Positions 33,797 through 45,093 of a stretch of 64,000 nucleotides of DNA are shown here, piece by piece. This DNA comes from Diplocarpon mali. Its lineage: Eukaryota; Ascomycota; Leotiomycetes; Helotiales; Drepanopezizaceae. The translations under genes were made by a program, and so were the position numbers. The stretch is from NCBI GenBank assembly GCA_024741835.1, contig JAENRP010000033.1, forward strand, positions 154,418-218,417, written 5' to 3'. Under the pieces are notes generated by a model. That model searched no databases. It saw nothing but the letters and a program-made list of their open reading frames with translations, and had not been told where the DNA came from. How positions within the stretch are numbered: the first letter of the stretch is position 1; every line of letters starts with the position of its first letter.

Positions 33797-34400
33797 CTTA
33801 GCAGCTGGCGCAGAAGATGTAATGTGGTCGGGCTTGAATGACAATAAAATACTGATGGAATGCTCCCCGTACTCCGGACGAACGCCCATAGTATATGCTC
33901 CACCCCCGCAATATTCGATCAAACTCGCCGGGGATTCCTTGCGAAAATCCTAATTTTCTGTCTGCGTGGGGAAGCTTAGGAGAGAAGTGGCTGTGGATGT
34001 GGGCTGGATTTTCGTTCACGGGGTCGGGTAAGGATTCAGAAGAAGCGGGTGAACATTCTGGCCCTTCGCTACGCATACCGCCCCTCATCACGACCCCTCA
34101 TGTTTCGAACGTGACTTATCGAGAGTTCCAAGACAGGCAACTGTCTGTTTATATTATATCTTGAGATCCTATGTGGTTCTCATTGCTTTGAACACATTTC
34201 CCAAGCAGCCTGACATCTCGGGTGTAATCGGATAACACTTCTTTTCAAAATCTCGATCCTTTGGATACATGGTTACTGCCATAGCCTACGAGCCTTACTT
34301 TCTCAACTAAGAATTTCCAGCGGCCTCTTGACTACGCACTTATTTCACTCTCCAAAATTCGGCTCTATTGCTCTCCCAACAACGTTCCCCAAGTCTCAAG
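33797..34400. promoter_or_regulatory. Shared upstream region of the quinate genes
   Basis: 604 bp between the dehydratase pseudogene and the quinate dehydrogenase start. GGATAACACTT at 34230-34240 matches one half of the known Neurospora qa activator site (GGRTAA...), but the second half (TTATCC) is not present, so a QA-1F/QutA site is only a possibility. CT-rich sequence precedes the start. Confidence 0.3.
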
Positions 34401-35345
34401 ATGGGCTCTGCAACACCTCTTACCCCAGAAACATCTCATCTCGAAGGTGTAAACTACCTCTTCGGCCACCCCATCGCCCACTCCCTCTCGCCACTCCTCC
34501 ACCAAACAGTCTACGACAACCTTAAGCTAAAATGGGCTCAAATTCCACTCGACTCGACCGACGTGCCAAACTTCCTCCGCTTAACCAAGGATCCAAAATT
34601 TTACGGAGCTTCGGTCACCATGCCTCACAAGGTAGCAATCATCCCGCATCTGGACGAGATCACGCCAGAGGGCAAGGACATCGGAGCCTGCAACACTATT
34701 TTCTTTGAAGAAAAAGACGGGAAACGGGTCATGTGCGGTACCAATACGGACTGCTTTGGAGTTCGGGATGCATTTCTCCAGAATCTCCCTGCGGGAGCGA
34801 GTCAAGACTTGTATCGTGGGCGCCCGGGATTGGTCATTGGAGGTGGTGGAGCTTGCCGGTCAGCTGTGTATGCTCTGCACAGGTGGATTGGAAGCAGCCA
34901 GATTTATGTCGTCAACAGAGATGTCGCCGAAGTTGAAGCAGTGCTGTCCGATTGTAAGAAAGCTGGATTCGGGGATTCGTTGATCCACGTGAAGACCGCG
35001 GAACAGGCCAAAGCTCTTGCTGCTCCTGGAGCTATCGTGGCATGTATCCCGAACTTTCCTCCCAAGACCCCCGAGGAGATCGAAGCAAGGAACGTGATTG
35101 AGACGTTTCTGGGCAAGGAGGAAAAGGGTGCCATCTTGGAGATGTGCTACCACCCTACACCCTACACAGAAATTGCTGAGCTGAGCAAGAAGTTGGGATG
35201 GCAAGTTATTTTGGGGACAGAGGCAATGATCTATCAGGGACTGGAGCAGGACAGGCTGTGGACTGGAAAGAGCCTGGTTGATCTGCCGAGAGAGCAAGTT
35301 CACGCGGCAATTGCATCGGCGTTGGAGTCTCATCAGAAGCACTGA
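34401..35345 (+). CDS. Quinate/shikimate dehydrogenase, catabolic (qa-3/qutB-like)
   Basis: A 314-residue, single-exon enzyme of the shikimate/quinate dehydrogenase family, which oxidises quinate to 3-dehydroquinate in the cytosol. Motifs are FGHPIAHSLSPLLHQ (substrate-binding serines), SVTMPHKVAII (catalytic lysine), GTNTDCFGVRDAF (catalytic aspartate), the dinucleotide-binding GGGGACRSAVYAL, and YVVNRDVAEV. The Asp after NR, in place of the Thr seen in NADP-specific shikimate dehydrogenases, suggests NAD use; this is inference. It is a stand-alone protein, unlike the shikimate dehydrogenase domain of the fungal AROM protein, which supports a catabolic role. The ATG at 34401 (MGSATPLTPETSHLEG) is the first in-frame ATG. 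It converges with the 3-dehydroquinase gene (138 bp between stops) and diverges from the broken dehydratase. Confidence 0.9.
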   Translation: MGSATPLTPETSHLEGVNYLFGHPIAHSLSPLLHQTVYDNLKLKWAQIPLDSTDVPNFLRLTKDPKFYGASVTMPHKVAIIPHLDEITPEGKDIGACNTIFFEEKDGKRVMCGTNTDCFGVRDAFLQNLPAGASQDLYRGRPGLVIGGGGACRSAVYALHRWIGSSQIYVVNRDVAEVEAVLSDCKKAGFGDSLIHVKTAEQAKALAAPGAIVACIPNFPPKTPEEIEARNVIETFLGKEEKGAILEMCYHPTPYTEIAELSKKLGWQVILGTEAMIYQGLEQDRLWTGKSLVDLPREQVHAAIASALESHQKH

Positions 35346-35483
35346 TGAAGATAGTAGCGCTTACTATTCACGTGTAGTTAAAAACATTCATCCCGAGTGC
35401 GAATGATGTCTGTCCTATAATCGGTGCCATACTGTTAGCTTGTAAAGTCTATCCCCCAAGATTATACCCCTCGCGGTCTCGGC

Positions 35484-35942
35484 TCACACCTTTTCTTTCG
35501 TTTTCATATGTTCCAAGCAATACTCAATCGCAACCTTATATCCGTAGGTCCCCAGCCCACACACAACGCCCACGGCCTTGTCACTCAGCCAGCTCTTGTG
35601 ACGAAACTCTTCCCTCGCATGAACATTGCTGATATGCACCTCCACAAATGGAATATCGACTCCCAGCAGGGCATCCCTCAGGGCAATGCTGTAATGTGTA
35701 AAAGCCCCCGGGTTGATCACAATAGCATCCACGGCTTCCGTTCGTGCTTGGTGTATCCGGTCGATGATTGCTCCCTCCCAATTGGTTTGGAAGAAGGCGA
35801 GTGTGGCTCCGCTTGCAGATGCTTGAGAGACTGCCCGCGACTCAATATCAGAGAGGGTTTCGGACCCGTATATCTGTGGCTCTCGGGTCCCCAGGAGGTT
35901 GAGATTGGGACCGTTGAGGAGGAGGATCTTTTTCGCCGGCAT
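35484..35942 (-). CDS. Catabolic type II 3-dehydroquinate dehydratase (qa-2/qutE-like)
   Basis: A 152-residue type II dehydroquinase, which converts 3-dehydroquinate to 3-dehydroshikimate; the family forms dodecamers of flavodoxin-like subunits. Catalytic and binding elements are all visible: [13 protein letters not shown] (with the active-site Arg), QIYG (Tyr), [15 protein letters not shown] (Asn, His), [15 protein letters not shown] (His, Arg) and [10 protein letters not shown]. The start [13 protein letters not shown] at 35942 fits the usual length; the frame is open upstream to 36125 but that extension has no family resemblance. Together with quinate dehydrogenase it would take quinate to 3-dehydroshikimate, while the next enzyme at this locus is broken. 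Confidence 0.94.
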   Translation of the reverse strand: MPAKKILLLNGPNLNLLGTREPQIYGSETLSDIESRAVSQASASGATLAFFQTNWEGAIIDRIHQARTEAVDAIVINPGAFTHYSIALRDALLGVDIPFVEVHISNVHAREEFRHKSWLSDKAVGVVCGLGTYGYKVAIEYCLEHMKTKEKV

Positions 35943-38900
35943 TTTGGGGGGTTCAAGTGGCTGGTTTTGCTTGGATGAAGAATTGTCGTTGTTGCAGAGA
36001 AAATTTGCTTGAGTCTGGAATTTTGTAGCTCGGCATAATGCTAGACCAATAGTCCCAGACGGAACAGCTATTATCAATTTCTTGTCATGGGAAACTTGAC
36101 TTGTTCCTGGTGGAAGCCGTCTCATGGAGGGGTTGCGGCGGGGAAGAAAAATGCGGGTCCGGGTGAAGTCTTTCGCGGCTTGGGAGAATTCTGGAGCAAC
36201 TCTTTCCAGGCAGTTTTGTCACAATGAGCAGAGCTTTTGAATAGGCATTTTTGAAACTGCTCATCCATGAATCTCAGATGAACGCTTCTATGCAATTATG
36301 TTCTCGTCCTGAGCTCTTGCTCTCACCGTATATGATGCCTCTGCGCTAACTAGAGCCATCACACGGAAATGCTTCTTGTAATCACACTTCCAGTAATTGC
36401 ATAAGCATTTACGTGCTGCTCGGGTGTAAGATACTGACGTAGATCGTCATCCGGGTGTTGCTAGCGTGGATAACGGAATATCACTAAAAGGATACAACTG
36501 CAAGTACCCATCAAGAAGCCGTTGCTCGAGTGTGTAAGCGTAATTTGCTTGCACAGGTTTGAAAGTCAAGAAAACCAACACATGCAACTCTGGCCCGGAT
36601 CGCACTACAAAGAGCACTCAAAACTAGGAGGTCCGGAGGCTGGAAAGACGAATCATCTCAGATTCCGAAAGATATTTAATGTGTTGGTTTCTGTTATGCA
36701 GTCGGCTGGAGGGCCTTTATTAGGCCGCTTATGAGGCTTGCTTAATTAGTTAAAGATAATTGATATATTGTGTTCTGATGTATATAGTTCTAGGTGACTT
36801 CAGAAGGAAAAAGGAGGTTCCTGTAACTAAGCCTAGTCACGTGGAGAGTCTCCAGAATAAGTGGGGACTCCACCTATTCTGCATAACAGTTTCACAAGGT
36901 ATGCATACCAAAAGGGAGAGAATCGATTATGTTCTTTGTTGTATTCGTTGTTGATGGTTGTTACAAGAGGAGGGAGAGATCTAAAGTAAAGTAATGCTGC
37001 CTATGCCAAGGCTTTGCACGTGACCATCCTCGTGACCTATAATCACTATATTCCTACATAATGAATACCTCAATGAACCATCAGTGCCCCGCGCGAGCCA
37101 TCACATGCTTTTAGATCCCGTAAAGTGCTTATTGCATATCTCAATTGCGCGCTCTGTCAGATTCCCAGGGACGGTTGAGTCTATCGGTATGCTTCAGCGC
37201 CACTGCGCATATGTATAAGCCCGTTGAAGTATAGAGCATTACGTATTGAAGGTTACGGAATCCAGGACACCGCCTTACATCGAATCTCAACGCCGTAAAA
37301 GACAACGGCCGATTTCCCGATAACGTGCTGTCCTCGCTTAAATCCAATCAAACAATCAAGGAGAGCGATTCACCAGTCATCACCCGCAGATCATTGGAAC
37401 ATATACTCTCTATGCTCTCGCACGATCGAAAAGGAAGAAAGAGACAGTGGAGTCTAATACACGAGCTGTCGAATTTCAGGGTAAGCGTGGTAGGAGTCCC
37501 AGCTCGCGTATTCCGGATCGAGATGTGAGATCACAGGGGTCCAAGATTGAGGCGAGAGGAAGAGCTTTGGAACGATGATCTAGGCTTTTTGGAATTTGAT
37601 GGGTGCATATGTATCATCTTGCTCGTATTACTGTCTCTACCTGAAGAGAATGTATTATTCTTAGTCCGGTCGTTTTGGTAGAAGGTATGCATACAAGAGC
37701 CTCTAAATCCGTCTGACTTGAAAGCAGCCATCATGCAAAAAGCCCTAGTTTGCTCATTTCTCATGCCAGTCTCTTGTAAGAAATGAGCCAGTCCAATCTG
37801 TTGGTATCGCCAACATATGCCAAGAGTTCGCGTTAGCGAGCTGTGTGTTTACATTCAACCTGGTTGGAAATATCACTAGTATCTGATGGCTAGAGCAACA
37901 ACGACCCAGCTCTCAGACTCCCTATGAGCCAAGAAAAAAAATTGCAGCATACTTTCTTTCCCAACATAAGCTTAGACATAGTCGACGTCTTCAAATTCAT
38001 TGGGGTCCTGGCTAAGTGCTGATAAGCCTCCAGCCGCAGCGAGCAGAGCGATTCCCGAAGCTAAGCTTTCCTGGCGTGATAATTCTGCTATAAATTTCAA
38101 CAGATCATGCAAAAAGTGCCAGTGTCCAGCATCCATCCAGACCAATGCTACAGCCATGAGACAGACACGTGACTCACCTCAATTGATGGGCTGCGTGCTC
38201 GAGCGGTAGTCAAGCCAACAGTGATTGCTATGGACGAGGCAGATATTCAGTACTTATGTTATTCTTTACAGTTCAGTTCAAGTCTTCCTTTCTTTATCAA
38301 CACGCTTCGTGATAGATGAGTGGATAGGCAGCCCTGTCCTGGATGGGTACTTTGGGGCTAGTCGTTTGAGGTACCCCCCAGTGTCCGCTCAGGTTGTCAG
38401 GCAACTCAAATCGGTGATTCTAGGGACTTCCTCACTACGGTCGATTCTTTTGGAGGTCTCTCAATGCATTGCCACGCAACATGAACTTCTCTGCCACCTT
38501 GGCGACAGCTTTGCTAAGTTGATCATCCTCTCGACGTCATGACATAACTTGCTCATTCGATTTTTCGGCGAAAGAGGTGGAAGAGGCGGAAGAGGCGAAA
38601 ATAGTAACCGAAGTAGAACGTTCAAGGCCGAGGATGGGGACAACGTGTGAAGCGCTATACGGATGATCAGAGAACAGATTGGACCGAAAAGGGAGAGGCG
38701 ATGGATGCGAAACTACTTATCCTAGGTGAGGGGGAGGAGAGGAATCTCCGGGTCGACGTAATTACTTCAAATAGACATCCGAAATCTTCTCAACTACTTT
38801 AGAAGAAGTCATTAATATGCCAATTTTTCATTCAGAGCCAATATAACAATTATGCAGTCACCTCGTCGTGATTTCGATCAAACATCAGATAGTCAATAAT

Positions 38901-38949
38901 TGTGAACTTCAGTTGATTATAAATACGATTGAGAGGATGTAGCCAGGTT
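35943..38949. other. 3 kb intergenic region
   Basis: No gene is supported on either strand. Short open frames (36,522-36,734; 37,325-37,528; 37,972-38,157) show no domain. The stretch 36,700-37,100 is AT-rich and contains a short hairpin listed separately. A purine repeat (GAAGAGGCG steps) lies near 38,571-38,604. Confidence 0.55.
36853..36881. repeat. Short inverted repeat (hairpin)
   Basis: CAGAATAAGTGG and CCACCTATTCTG are reverse complements with one mismatch (a G/A position), separated by GGACT. The 12-bp stem with a 5-nt loop could form in RNA or DNA. It lies in a gene-free AT-rich area, and no function is known. Confidence 0.45.
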
Positions 38950-40114
38950 TCATTTGCTCTGTTCCAACAGCCATTTCATGCCTTTGACACTGTCCTCCTG
39001 CAACTTCATACTGAAGTCTGCAGTAGTCCACCATGACCAGAATGCGTGCGGCAATCCGGGATAGATGTCGACCCGAGTCTTGACGCCATTTTCACTCCTC
39101 AATATCTCCTCATATATCAATGCCTCGTCTCGTAGTGGATCTAGTCCACAGATCTGAAAATAGGTTGGTGGGAGACCTTGGTGAGATTCATGGACAATTG
39201 GTGTTCGCAAAGGGGATGTACGGTCTGGTCTGTAGAGTTCTGGATTATGTAAAGTTGGTATCCTGCCTTCACCTCAGAGAATTGAGACGGTCTCACCTTC
39301 AAATATGTCTATTGTGCCTTGATTCAAGATTGGCGCATCCTTGTTCTGCTCTCTGCTCAAGTATACGCTCTTGTATCTATCGGGCACAAGCTCGTCTGGA
39401 ATACATGCTGGTATGGAGAGGTATGAACCCGTCAGAGGAGGCGCAATCTCATCATCTCGGTAGAGATGGCTGAGAATCGCTCCGAAGTTCGCTCCAGCAC
39501 TTATGCCTCCGACCAGGAATCCTTTCTCGGGATTGCCTCCCAATTCTTCGAAATGTGCTGCAGTCTTTGTCTTTCAGTCAATGGGCTTGAACGGGGGAGG
39601 TCGTATTTACCCATTTTAACGCATCATAGGCATCCTCGCACGGAATAGGGAATGGGTGCTCAGGAGCAAGTCTGTATTCAACATTCACAGCAATCCCCCC
39701 AAGCTCTGTGAAATTCCTGCACAACACAACCTCGTTGTCGAGTCCACCCAGGGCGAATCCTCCGCCATGGTACACCACGAATATGGGACACCCATCACTC
39801 GGAGGTCTCTTCGGCTTATGGATTCGGACAGCGATGGAGCTTCCGTCGCGAACTGGACACTGGCGGTCTTCCTCTACGTAAGACGTCTCCTGTTGTGGTA
39901 TGTTCGCAGCAGCTGATTGTTTCTTCCTCGCAAGTAGCAGAGCTCTTAGCTTCGGAATATCGCTATTACTGGTGAGATGTTGTACAAATGGAGTCTTTTT
40001 CAAGATCTGTACCGGCTGTGAGCAGAAATACTAGAACGATTAAGAGGCACTGACTTGCTCTAGCTCTGGATCTATTCTTGCAAGAGCAAGATGCTCTTCT
40101 GGAGACATTATCAT
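38950..40114 (-). CDS. Alpha/beta hydrolase, hormone-sensitive-lipase-type esterase
   Basis: A 337-residue alpha/beta hydrolase of the HSL (bacterial type IV lipase-like) group, probably an esterase of unknown substrate. The model in transcription order is 40114..40055, 40006..39611, 39564..39297, 39239..38950; the introns (48, 46 and 57 bp) restore ELEQILKKTPF, DALKWTAAHFEELGGNPEKG and DIFEELYRPDR. The oxyanion motif is YHGGGFALGG (about residue 99), the nucleophile elbow is GGISAGANFG (Ser about 170), the acid is in GLDPLRDEAL and the histidine is in GLPHAFWSW, so the catalytic triad is complete. No signal peptide is seen. A second in-frame ATG at 40108 is equally possible. The third exon starts after an AAG acceptor, which is acceptable but less common than CAG. 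Confidence 0.87.
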
Positions 40115-41865
40115 CGCTGCGTTTCCTTACACTGCGCTGCAGTGCTGCAGAGAATTTGGGAAGTCCGCCATAGGATTCGCCCTTCTGGATGCTTTATCAT
40201 CCTCATCGTCGTCTCAATATCCTCACTAGTGCCATATGATTCTTCGGCTTCGTATGTCCAAGCGCGCAACAAAGTGGCACTCGCAAGCATGGCCAAAAAA
40301 GGACATTTCGCGTTGGGGTGAGGAGGGGGCCTGGAGACTGGGATGCGGTTCTTGATTGTCGCAGCTGTTCAGGACAAAGCACCATAGAGTTGGAGAGAGA
40401 CAGGATGTGGACGTGTGGACGTGTGGACGTGTGGACGCTTGACTAATGCTGCAAAGCTACCTCTGCAGTCATAAATAACCCTGCTACATAAAAACGGCAA
40501 ATGTCAAACGTTTTGTCTCCATATCATCTGTGCCTTATCAAGCGCTTGCACTCAGATACTCCTGAGCTTTATCAATCATTATAGCTGTCTGTTCTTATCA
40601 TGTAAGCAGTATTTACATACTGCACTCAGCCTAGAGATACAGTTTACGTAAGGCTTAAGAAAGTCATCCAGGATTTTTGGCATCCCGAGTCTTGAAGTAT
40701 AGCAGGATAAAAGATTACAAATCCTCTGTTCTGACCATTGTCTTCAATTGTTTCATTCTCCAACCTGAGTTTAGTTTCAAAAATATCAGAAACACTGTTG
40801 GTACGCAGATTACATCTATTACACATCGTCTTCTTGATCCTAGGATTATCCTTTAAATACACTTCACGTGGGAGTCGGGTACATTTCAGAGGCACCTCGG
40901 ACCGGTCTCTAACCGAGGATCTCGGCTTCTATGACTTACATAGGCTTGGAGGAATAGAGAAGGGGAGGCGATTCAGATGAATACAAGCATGATATCGGCA
41001 CTTTTTAGAAGGGCAGACTTTGTAGTATAATTACGAATCGACTGTCTCGACTTTACGGCTTTGGTGATTGCACACAGAAAGTCATGCCTGGCACGATTGC
41101 GAAATCAAATTGCTTTCTTACTGGAAGAGAACAGTTCTAAGATCTAGTCGACTTGTAATATGTGCGAGTTAGAAAGGCTCCATAGAAGCCATTGACTCTG
41201 AATGGAAAGAGTTTTGATGAAATATTTCCCCATCGACAGATTTTGTGGATGCCATAACTACTTGCCCATAAATGGGGGAGGATCATTTAAAAGAAAATAG
41301 AGTCCAGACAACACGGCGATCAGTACTGTGTAAGTACAAGAGCGGCATTATCTGTTGATAAGAATAGTGCGTAGGACGCAGACCAAGTAAGTCATTGTAA
41401 TAAGCTCGAATCGCTCACTAGCTGAATTGTCGCTCGCCAGATGTAAGTAAGTAAGCCAAGCAGTTGCAATCAGGTGGTATAGAGATGCTCACCCAAACAT
41501 ATATGTTATTGCTGTTATGTTGATCGCTGAAGTTGCTTTGGGCTTGAGAGATTGCCTGGCAAGTAGCTTAGCTTAAATGTCGATATCAGTAACGTCCCTA
41601 GTCTTACAGCTGTGCACCATCACAGATAGGCCTCTTGATCAAAAGAAGCATAGTTATGGGACGGTAGAAGTGTCCTCTTGGACCTTTAGTACAATACGCA
41701 ACTTTAGTGTCCAAGTCACAGAATGTAGAGAAACAGCAACTAATGCTATGCTTGAAGCTCTCTAGTATTAGCCGCAGCCATACAGGCCTGCGAGCTCGTT
41801 TTCTTGGGAAAATCGCCCTGAGTCCATTTCCCGAAAATATCACAATATGCCGATTTCGTTCTCTT
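40115..41865. other. 1.75 kb intergenic region
   Basis: No supported gene. It contains an 8-bp tandem repeat at 40,406-40,437 and otherwise AT-rich unique sequence. Open frames of 60-95 codons on both strands have no recognisable features. Confidence 0.55.
40406..40437. repeat. 8-bp tandem repeat, four perfect units
   Basis: Four identical copies of TGTGGACG in a row, upstream of the esterase gene. Confidence 0.9.
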
Positions 41866-43429
41866 CTAATTCGAAGTCCAGTCCGGGACAACCCTCTTCA
41901 AATAAGTCATGAACTTCGCTAGTCCAACAGCATGCTCCACATTTCCCTCAGGATCCGTCACCTTCTCAGGCCAAGCAATGCCAGCTGCGTACAGTCCCTT
42001 CACTCTGTCTCCTTTGGCATCTGCGAAAGCTGCAGTTCTATCATTGTACACGAGCTCTATCTTCTTTCCCTCCTTCTCCAAAATCGGGAATTTGTTTTGA
42101 TGGAACCCAATCGCCTGGACCACATGCGTGCACGCTGGCAAGTGTTCTAGGTAGGTTTCCTGCTCCTTCTCCTTTGTCGTGGGAACTTTTTCGAGAAACT
42201 TGCTGACCCTAGAATTGGGCAGGACGTCTTCTTCGAGATTGTCTTTTGCCCATGTTGCGACTGCACCTTTCAGGCCAGTGTTATCGCGGATGATCCAACC
42301 ATCTCGCTCCTCAGCGTAGCGTAAGGGATGGCGAGTGAACCATTTGATGCGAAGATGAGGATGTGACGAGCTGGCGAGATTGTATAAGTTGCGGAGTACG
42401 AGAATGGCGCTGTGAGAAGCGCCGATCACGCCCACAGTCTGCTTCTCGCTAGGTGAGAGGATTTTGGCGAGCAGAGGGGGGTTCAACGCGGGGTCCAGTC
42501 CGATCTCGATGATATCGGTGACTGGGAGAGGTCCTGTGCTAGGCGATGATCCTGTACATAGAACCAACAGATCTGTGTGTATTATTGAGGAGCCTGGGAA
42601 CTTTTCATCAGGTGACGTGACAGTGATGCTCCATTGATCGCACTTATTGTTATCAGCTGACAGTATCTTTAAACGGTGGTGTATCAATTGCAGTAACATG
42701 ACGTACATCTGACCACGAAGCACTAGATACGTCTCCCAGCTGTTTGTATACCCCTCTGGACTCGTCTAAACCTTTGGTGAGCATGAGACAGAGATCTGCT
42801 GCTTGGGCGATGTGGCAGGTATTTTCTTGGTCAAGGTCTTTGAGATGTGTGTAGGCATTTGGAGCTGGAGTTTCCTTGGCCACTTCTACAAATGGCGAGA
42901 CACCTTCAGCATATGAAATGAAGCGCTTGACTTTGGTGTTGCTGTTGCTTCATCAGCTCACGTGACTACTTTTGCTGATCATTGGAAGAATTTACCTGGG
43001 GACCTCGCGGTAGTATTTATTGAGTCGCCCGCCCTGCAATTGATGATCAACCCATAATATTGGACCCTTTTTCTGTTCCAGCAGGTTGCCTACGACGGCA
43101 ATTCCAGCTGGGCCTGAGGAAAGTTAGTAATTGGTTGTCCTCCTCTGCAGACTTGACCACCATAGAGTGGCAAAAGTATTTCATCAAATTGACAACGGGC
43201 CAAACTCAAGATGTTACCCTGTAGTGGAACAAGAGAAGGATATATGTAACGAAGACAAGTCTGGCTTACCAGCACCAACTACCACTGCCTCATACCTCGT
43301 GTCGCTTTTCATCACCGAAAAACGTCTCATCTCAGAACACCTTGACCAAGCCATTGCATTCACCTCGAATGAGAGAATTCGACGCGAGGGCAGCACCCTC
43401 GCGGGCACTCCACGCATTAAAAAAACCAT
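41866..43429 (-). CDS. FAD-dependent oxidoreductase (pyridine nucleotide-disulfide oxidoreductase-like)
   Basis: A two-dinucleotide-fold flavoenzyme, 429 residues in the model (transcription order) 43429..43270, 43113..42996, 42941..42707, 42642..41866. The first join forms the FAD-binding [17 protein letters not shown]. The other joins restore YYREVPSNTKVK and [15 protein letters not shown] second Rossmann-type motif is [17 protein letters not shown], an [10 protein letters not shown] segment lies between, and [11 protein letters not shown] near the end is typical for closing the FAD site. The first intron (43269-43114) is 156 bp, longer than others here, but its GTAAGC donor, TACTAAC-like branch and CAG end are good. 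Several in-frame ATGs precede the FAD motif; the most likely real start may be one of the later ones ([15 protein letters not shown]), since flavoproteins usually begin just before it. The substrate is unknown. Confidence 0.82.
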
Positions 43430-44303
43430 TCAGGAGTTACAGTTTCGATAAGAGATCTGTTTTCCGAGGGATTTGAGTGATCTGTCCAAGGAAGTGTGAG
43501 GCGATTTGTGCTGTACGCCTGTAGATACCTAATCCCTTTTTTATTTCGAGTAAGTTGGGATCGAAATACCCACTCAAGCGTAAGGATTCTGACCACTCAG
43601 GAGAGCGAACGGAAGTAGGCCGAAATCTCAAATTTTCAAAAATGTCAATGCGTTTGTGCTTTGAAGTAAGATTTGTGGAATTTGAAGGGTTGTGTTGAAG
43701 ATACTTGGCCCGGCAGAATATCATTGGTGTTCTGACAGTCTCGGCGGGCAACAAGTTCCGATCCAGCCTCCTCAGTAGAAGGAAAAGAAAGAAGATGGGA
43801 ATACATTAAGACCTCGCCACATGGAGCCTCCGAGCCAGGATTTGGCGCTAAAATCCTTATTCGTCTAAAACTGACTTTCCCTCCTGCACAAGGCTCTGGT
43901 TTGTTGTTCACAACATCCCTCAATGAGCATATCATGAGTTCCTAGACACGGATAGGGGCTCTTTTATGCGGGACCCTTAACTCGGGCCATGCGGTCAAGT
44001 CCGCAGATTGAAACCCCTGGAGATCATTTCGTCTCTTATCTGGAGCTTTTAAAAAAATAATCTTCAACAGGAGATCTAGTACGATCAACGGCAAAAGAGA
44101 TAGGTCTTATCCCACCTGAAGCAGAAATAATCTTCTCTCGCTCTGATGATTCGTACCTACCGGCCAAGAAATCCAGGTCTAGGGATTAGTATTTTGAATG
44201 CCATCCACCCAATCCTTGTGGAGATATCCAATCTGCTAGCTACCTGTGAAAAGGTTCGGGCCTGAAGCGACTCTAAGATATAATAGCCGGTCCCGAGCTA
44301 AGG

Positions 44304-44319
44304 AGCCGGTGGACCGGCT
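44304..44319. repeat. 7-bp perfect inverted repeat
   Basis: AGCCGGT and ACCGGCT flank GG. Another GCCGGT lies 15-20 bp upstream. Confidence 0.6.
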
Positions 44320-44726
44320 GTTGGTACAGCCAGGTCGATAAGAGTCTGAGAAAGTTGTGTTTGGATGGAAGGGTGAGTGGCCATCTGGTAGTTATGTTTG
44401 ATAGGAACAGAGACAGTTGCTTGAGAGTGCTCCCCGTTTTCTGAGCCGCTTAATACGGCGAGAAGTCCGGTTGACTGGTCGGTCACATCAGTTAATTCAC
44501 AATGTTATCGTGTGAAATCTCTAGACTTAGGCGTGGGTATACCCGGGTAATAAACAGCGCGTATCCGGCTGGATAACCGGGTATTTGGGGGAAATAGACT
44601 TCCGGCTCGGTAGGCGGGGCAAAGGCAGACTGATTAAATCTACCTAGACTGCTGAATGAGTAACAATAGCGCAAATATTTATACCCTCCTTCAATATCAG
44701 TATAGTCATAGTATAAATTTTGCTGC

Positions 44727-44742
44727 ATATACCCGGGTATAT
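44727..44742. repeat. Perfect 16-bp palindrome
   Basis: ATATACCCGGGTATAT is its own reverse complement. Related sequences GGGTATACCCGGGTAA and GATAACCGGGTATT occur at about 44,535-44,585. Confidence 0.6.
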
Positions 44743-45093
44743 CCAAACCCAGCCCACCCATTGCCTATAGCCGAGCTTTTCCACACCCTCGCCCAACTCC
44801 GTGGCTGGCATAATTTGATGAGCCGGTCTAAAATTGATACTCGCCTGAACTACTCGTCCGTCTAGCTTTGTTAAATCAGGAGGCGCTGCCACCTTCCCAT
44901 ACATATCTCAAAGTCCATCGCATAACGCTGCATAGGTATTTTTGTAGAACAAGGACAGCAGATTTGGCTACCTGCAATGCTTTCATTCATCTTAGCTACG
45001 ATCTATCACTTGATTATGAAGGGGCATTGATTAAACAATATCTCTAGACTTTAGAGGTCCATGTAGACCGGACTAGAACAGGCCCAAACAACT

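Larger units (their letters stand above)
43430..45093. other. 1.66 kb intergenic region with palindromes
   Basis: No supported gene. Minus-strand frames at 44,298-44,486 and 44,492-44,761 have unusual composition (the latter rich in Y, G and P) but no domain. The segment has several CCCGGGTAT-type palindromic motifs and could be a decayed mobile element; no terminal repeats or transposase were found. Confidence 0.45.

Noticed and set aside
35943..36125. 61-codon N-terminal extension of the dehydroquinase
   Set aside because: The frame is open but the enzyme family starts at [13 protein letters not shown] and is normally about 150 residues.
38190..38285. tRNA-like A-box (TGCTCGAGCGGT) and B-box-like (AGTTCAAGTCT) sequences
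   Set aside because: No cloverleaf could be folded, the boxes have mismatches and the spacing is unsuitable.
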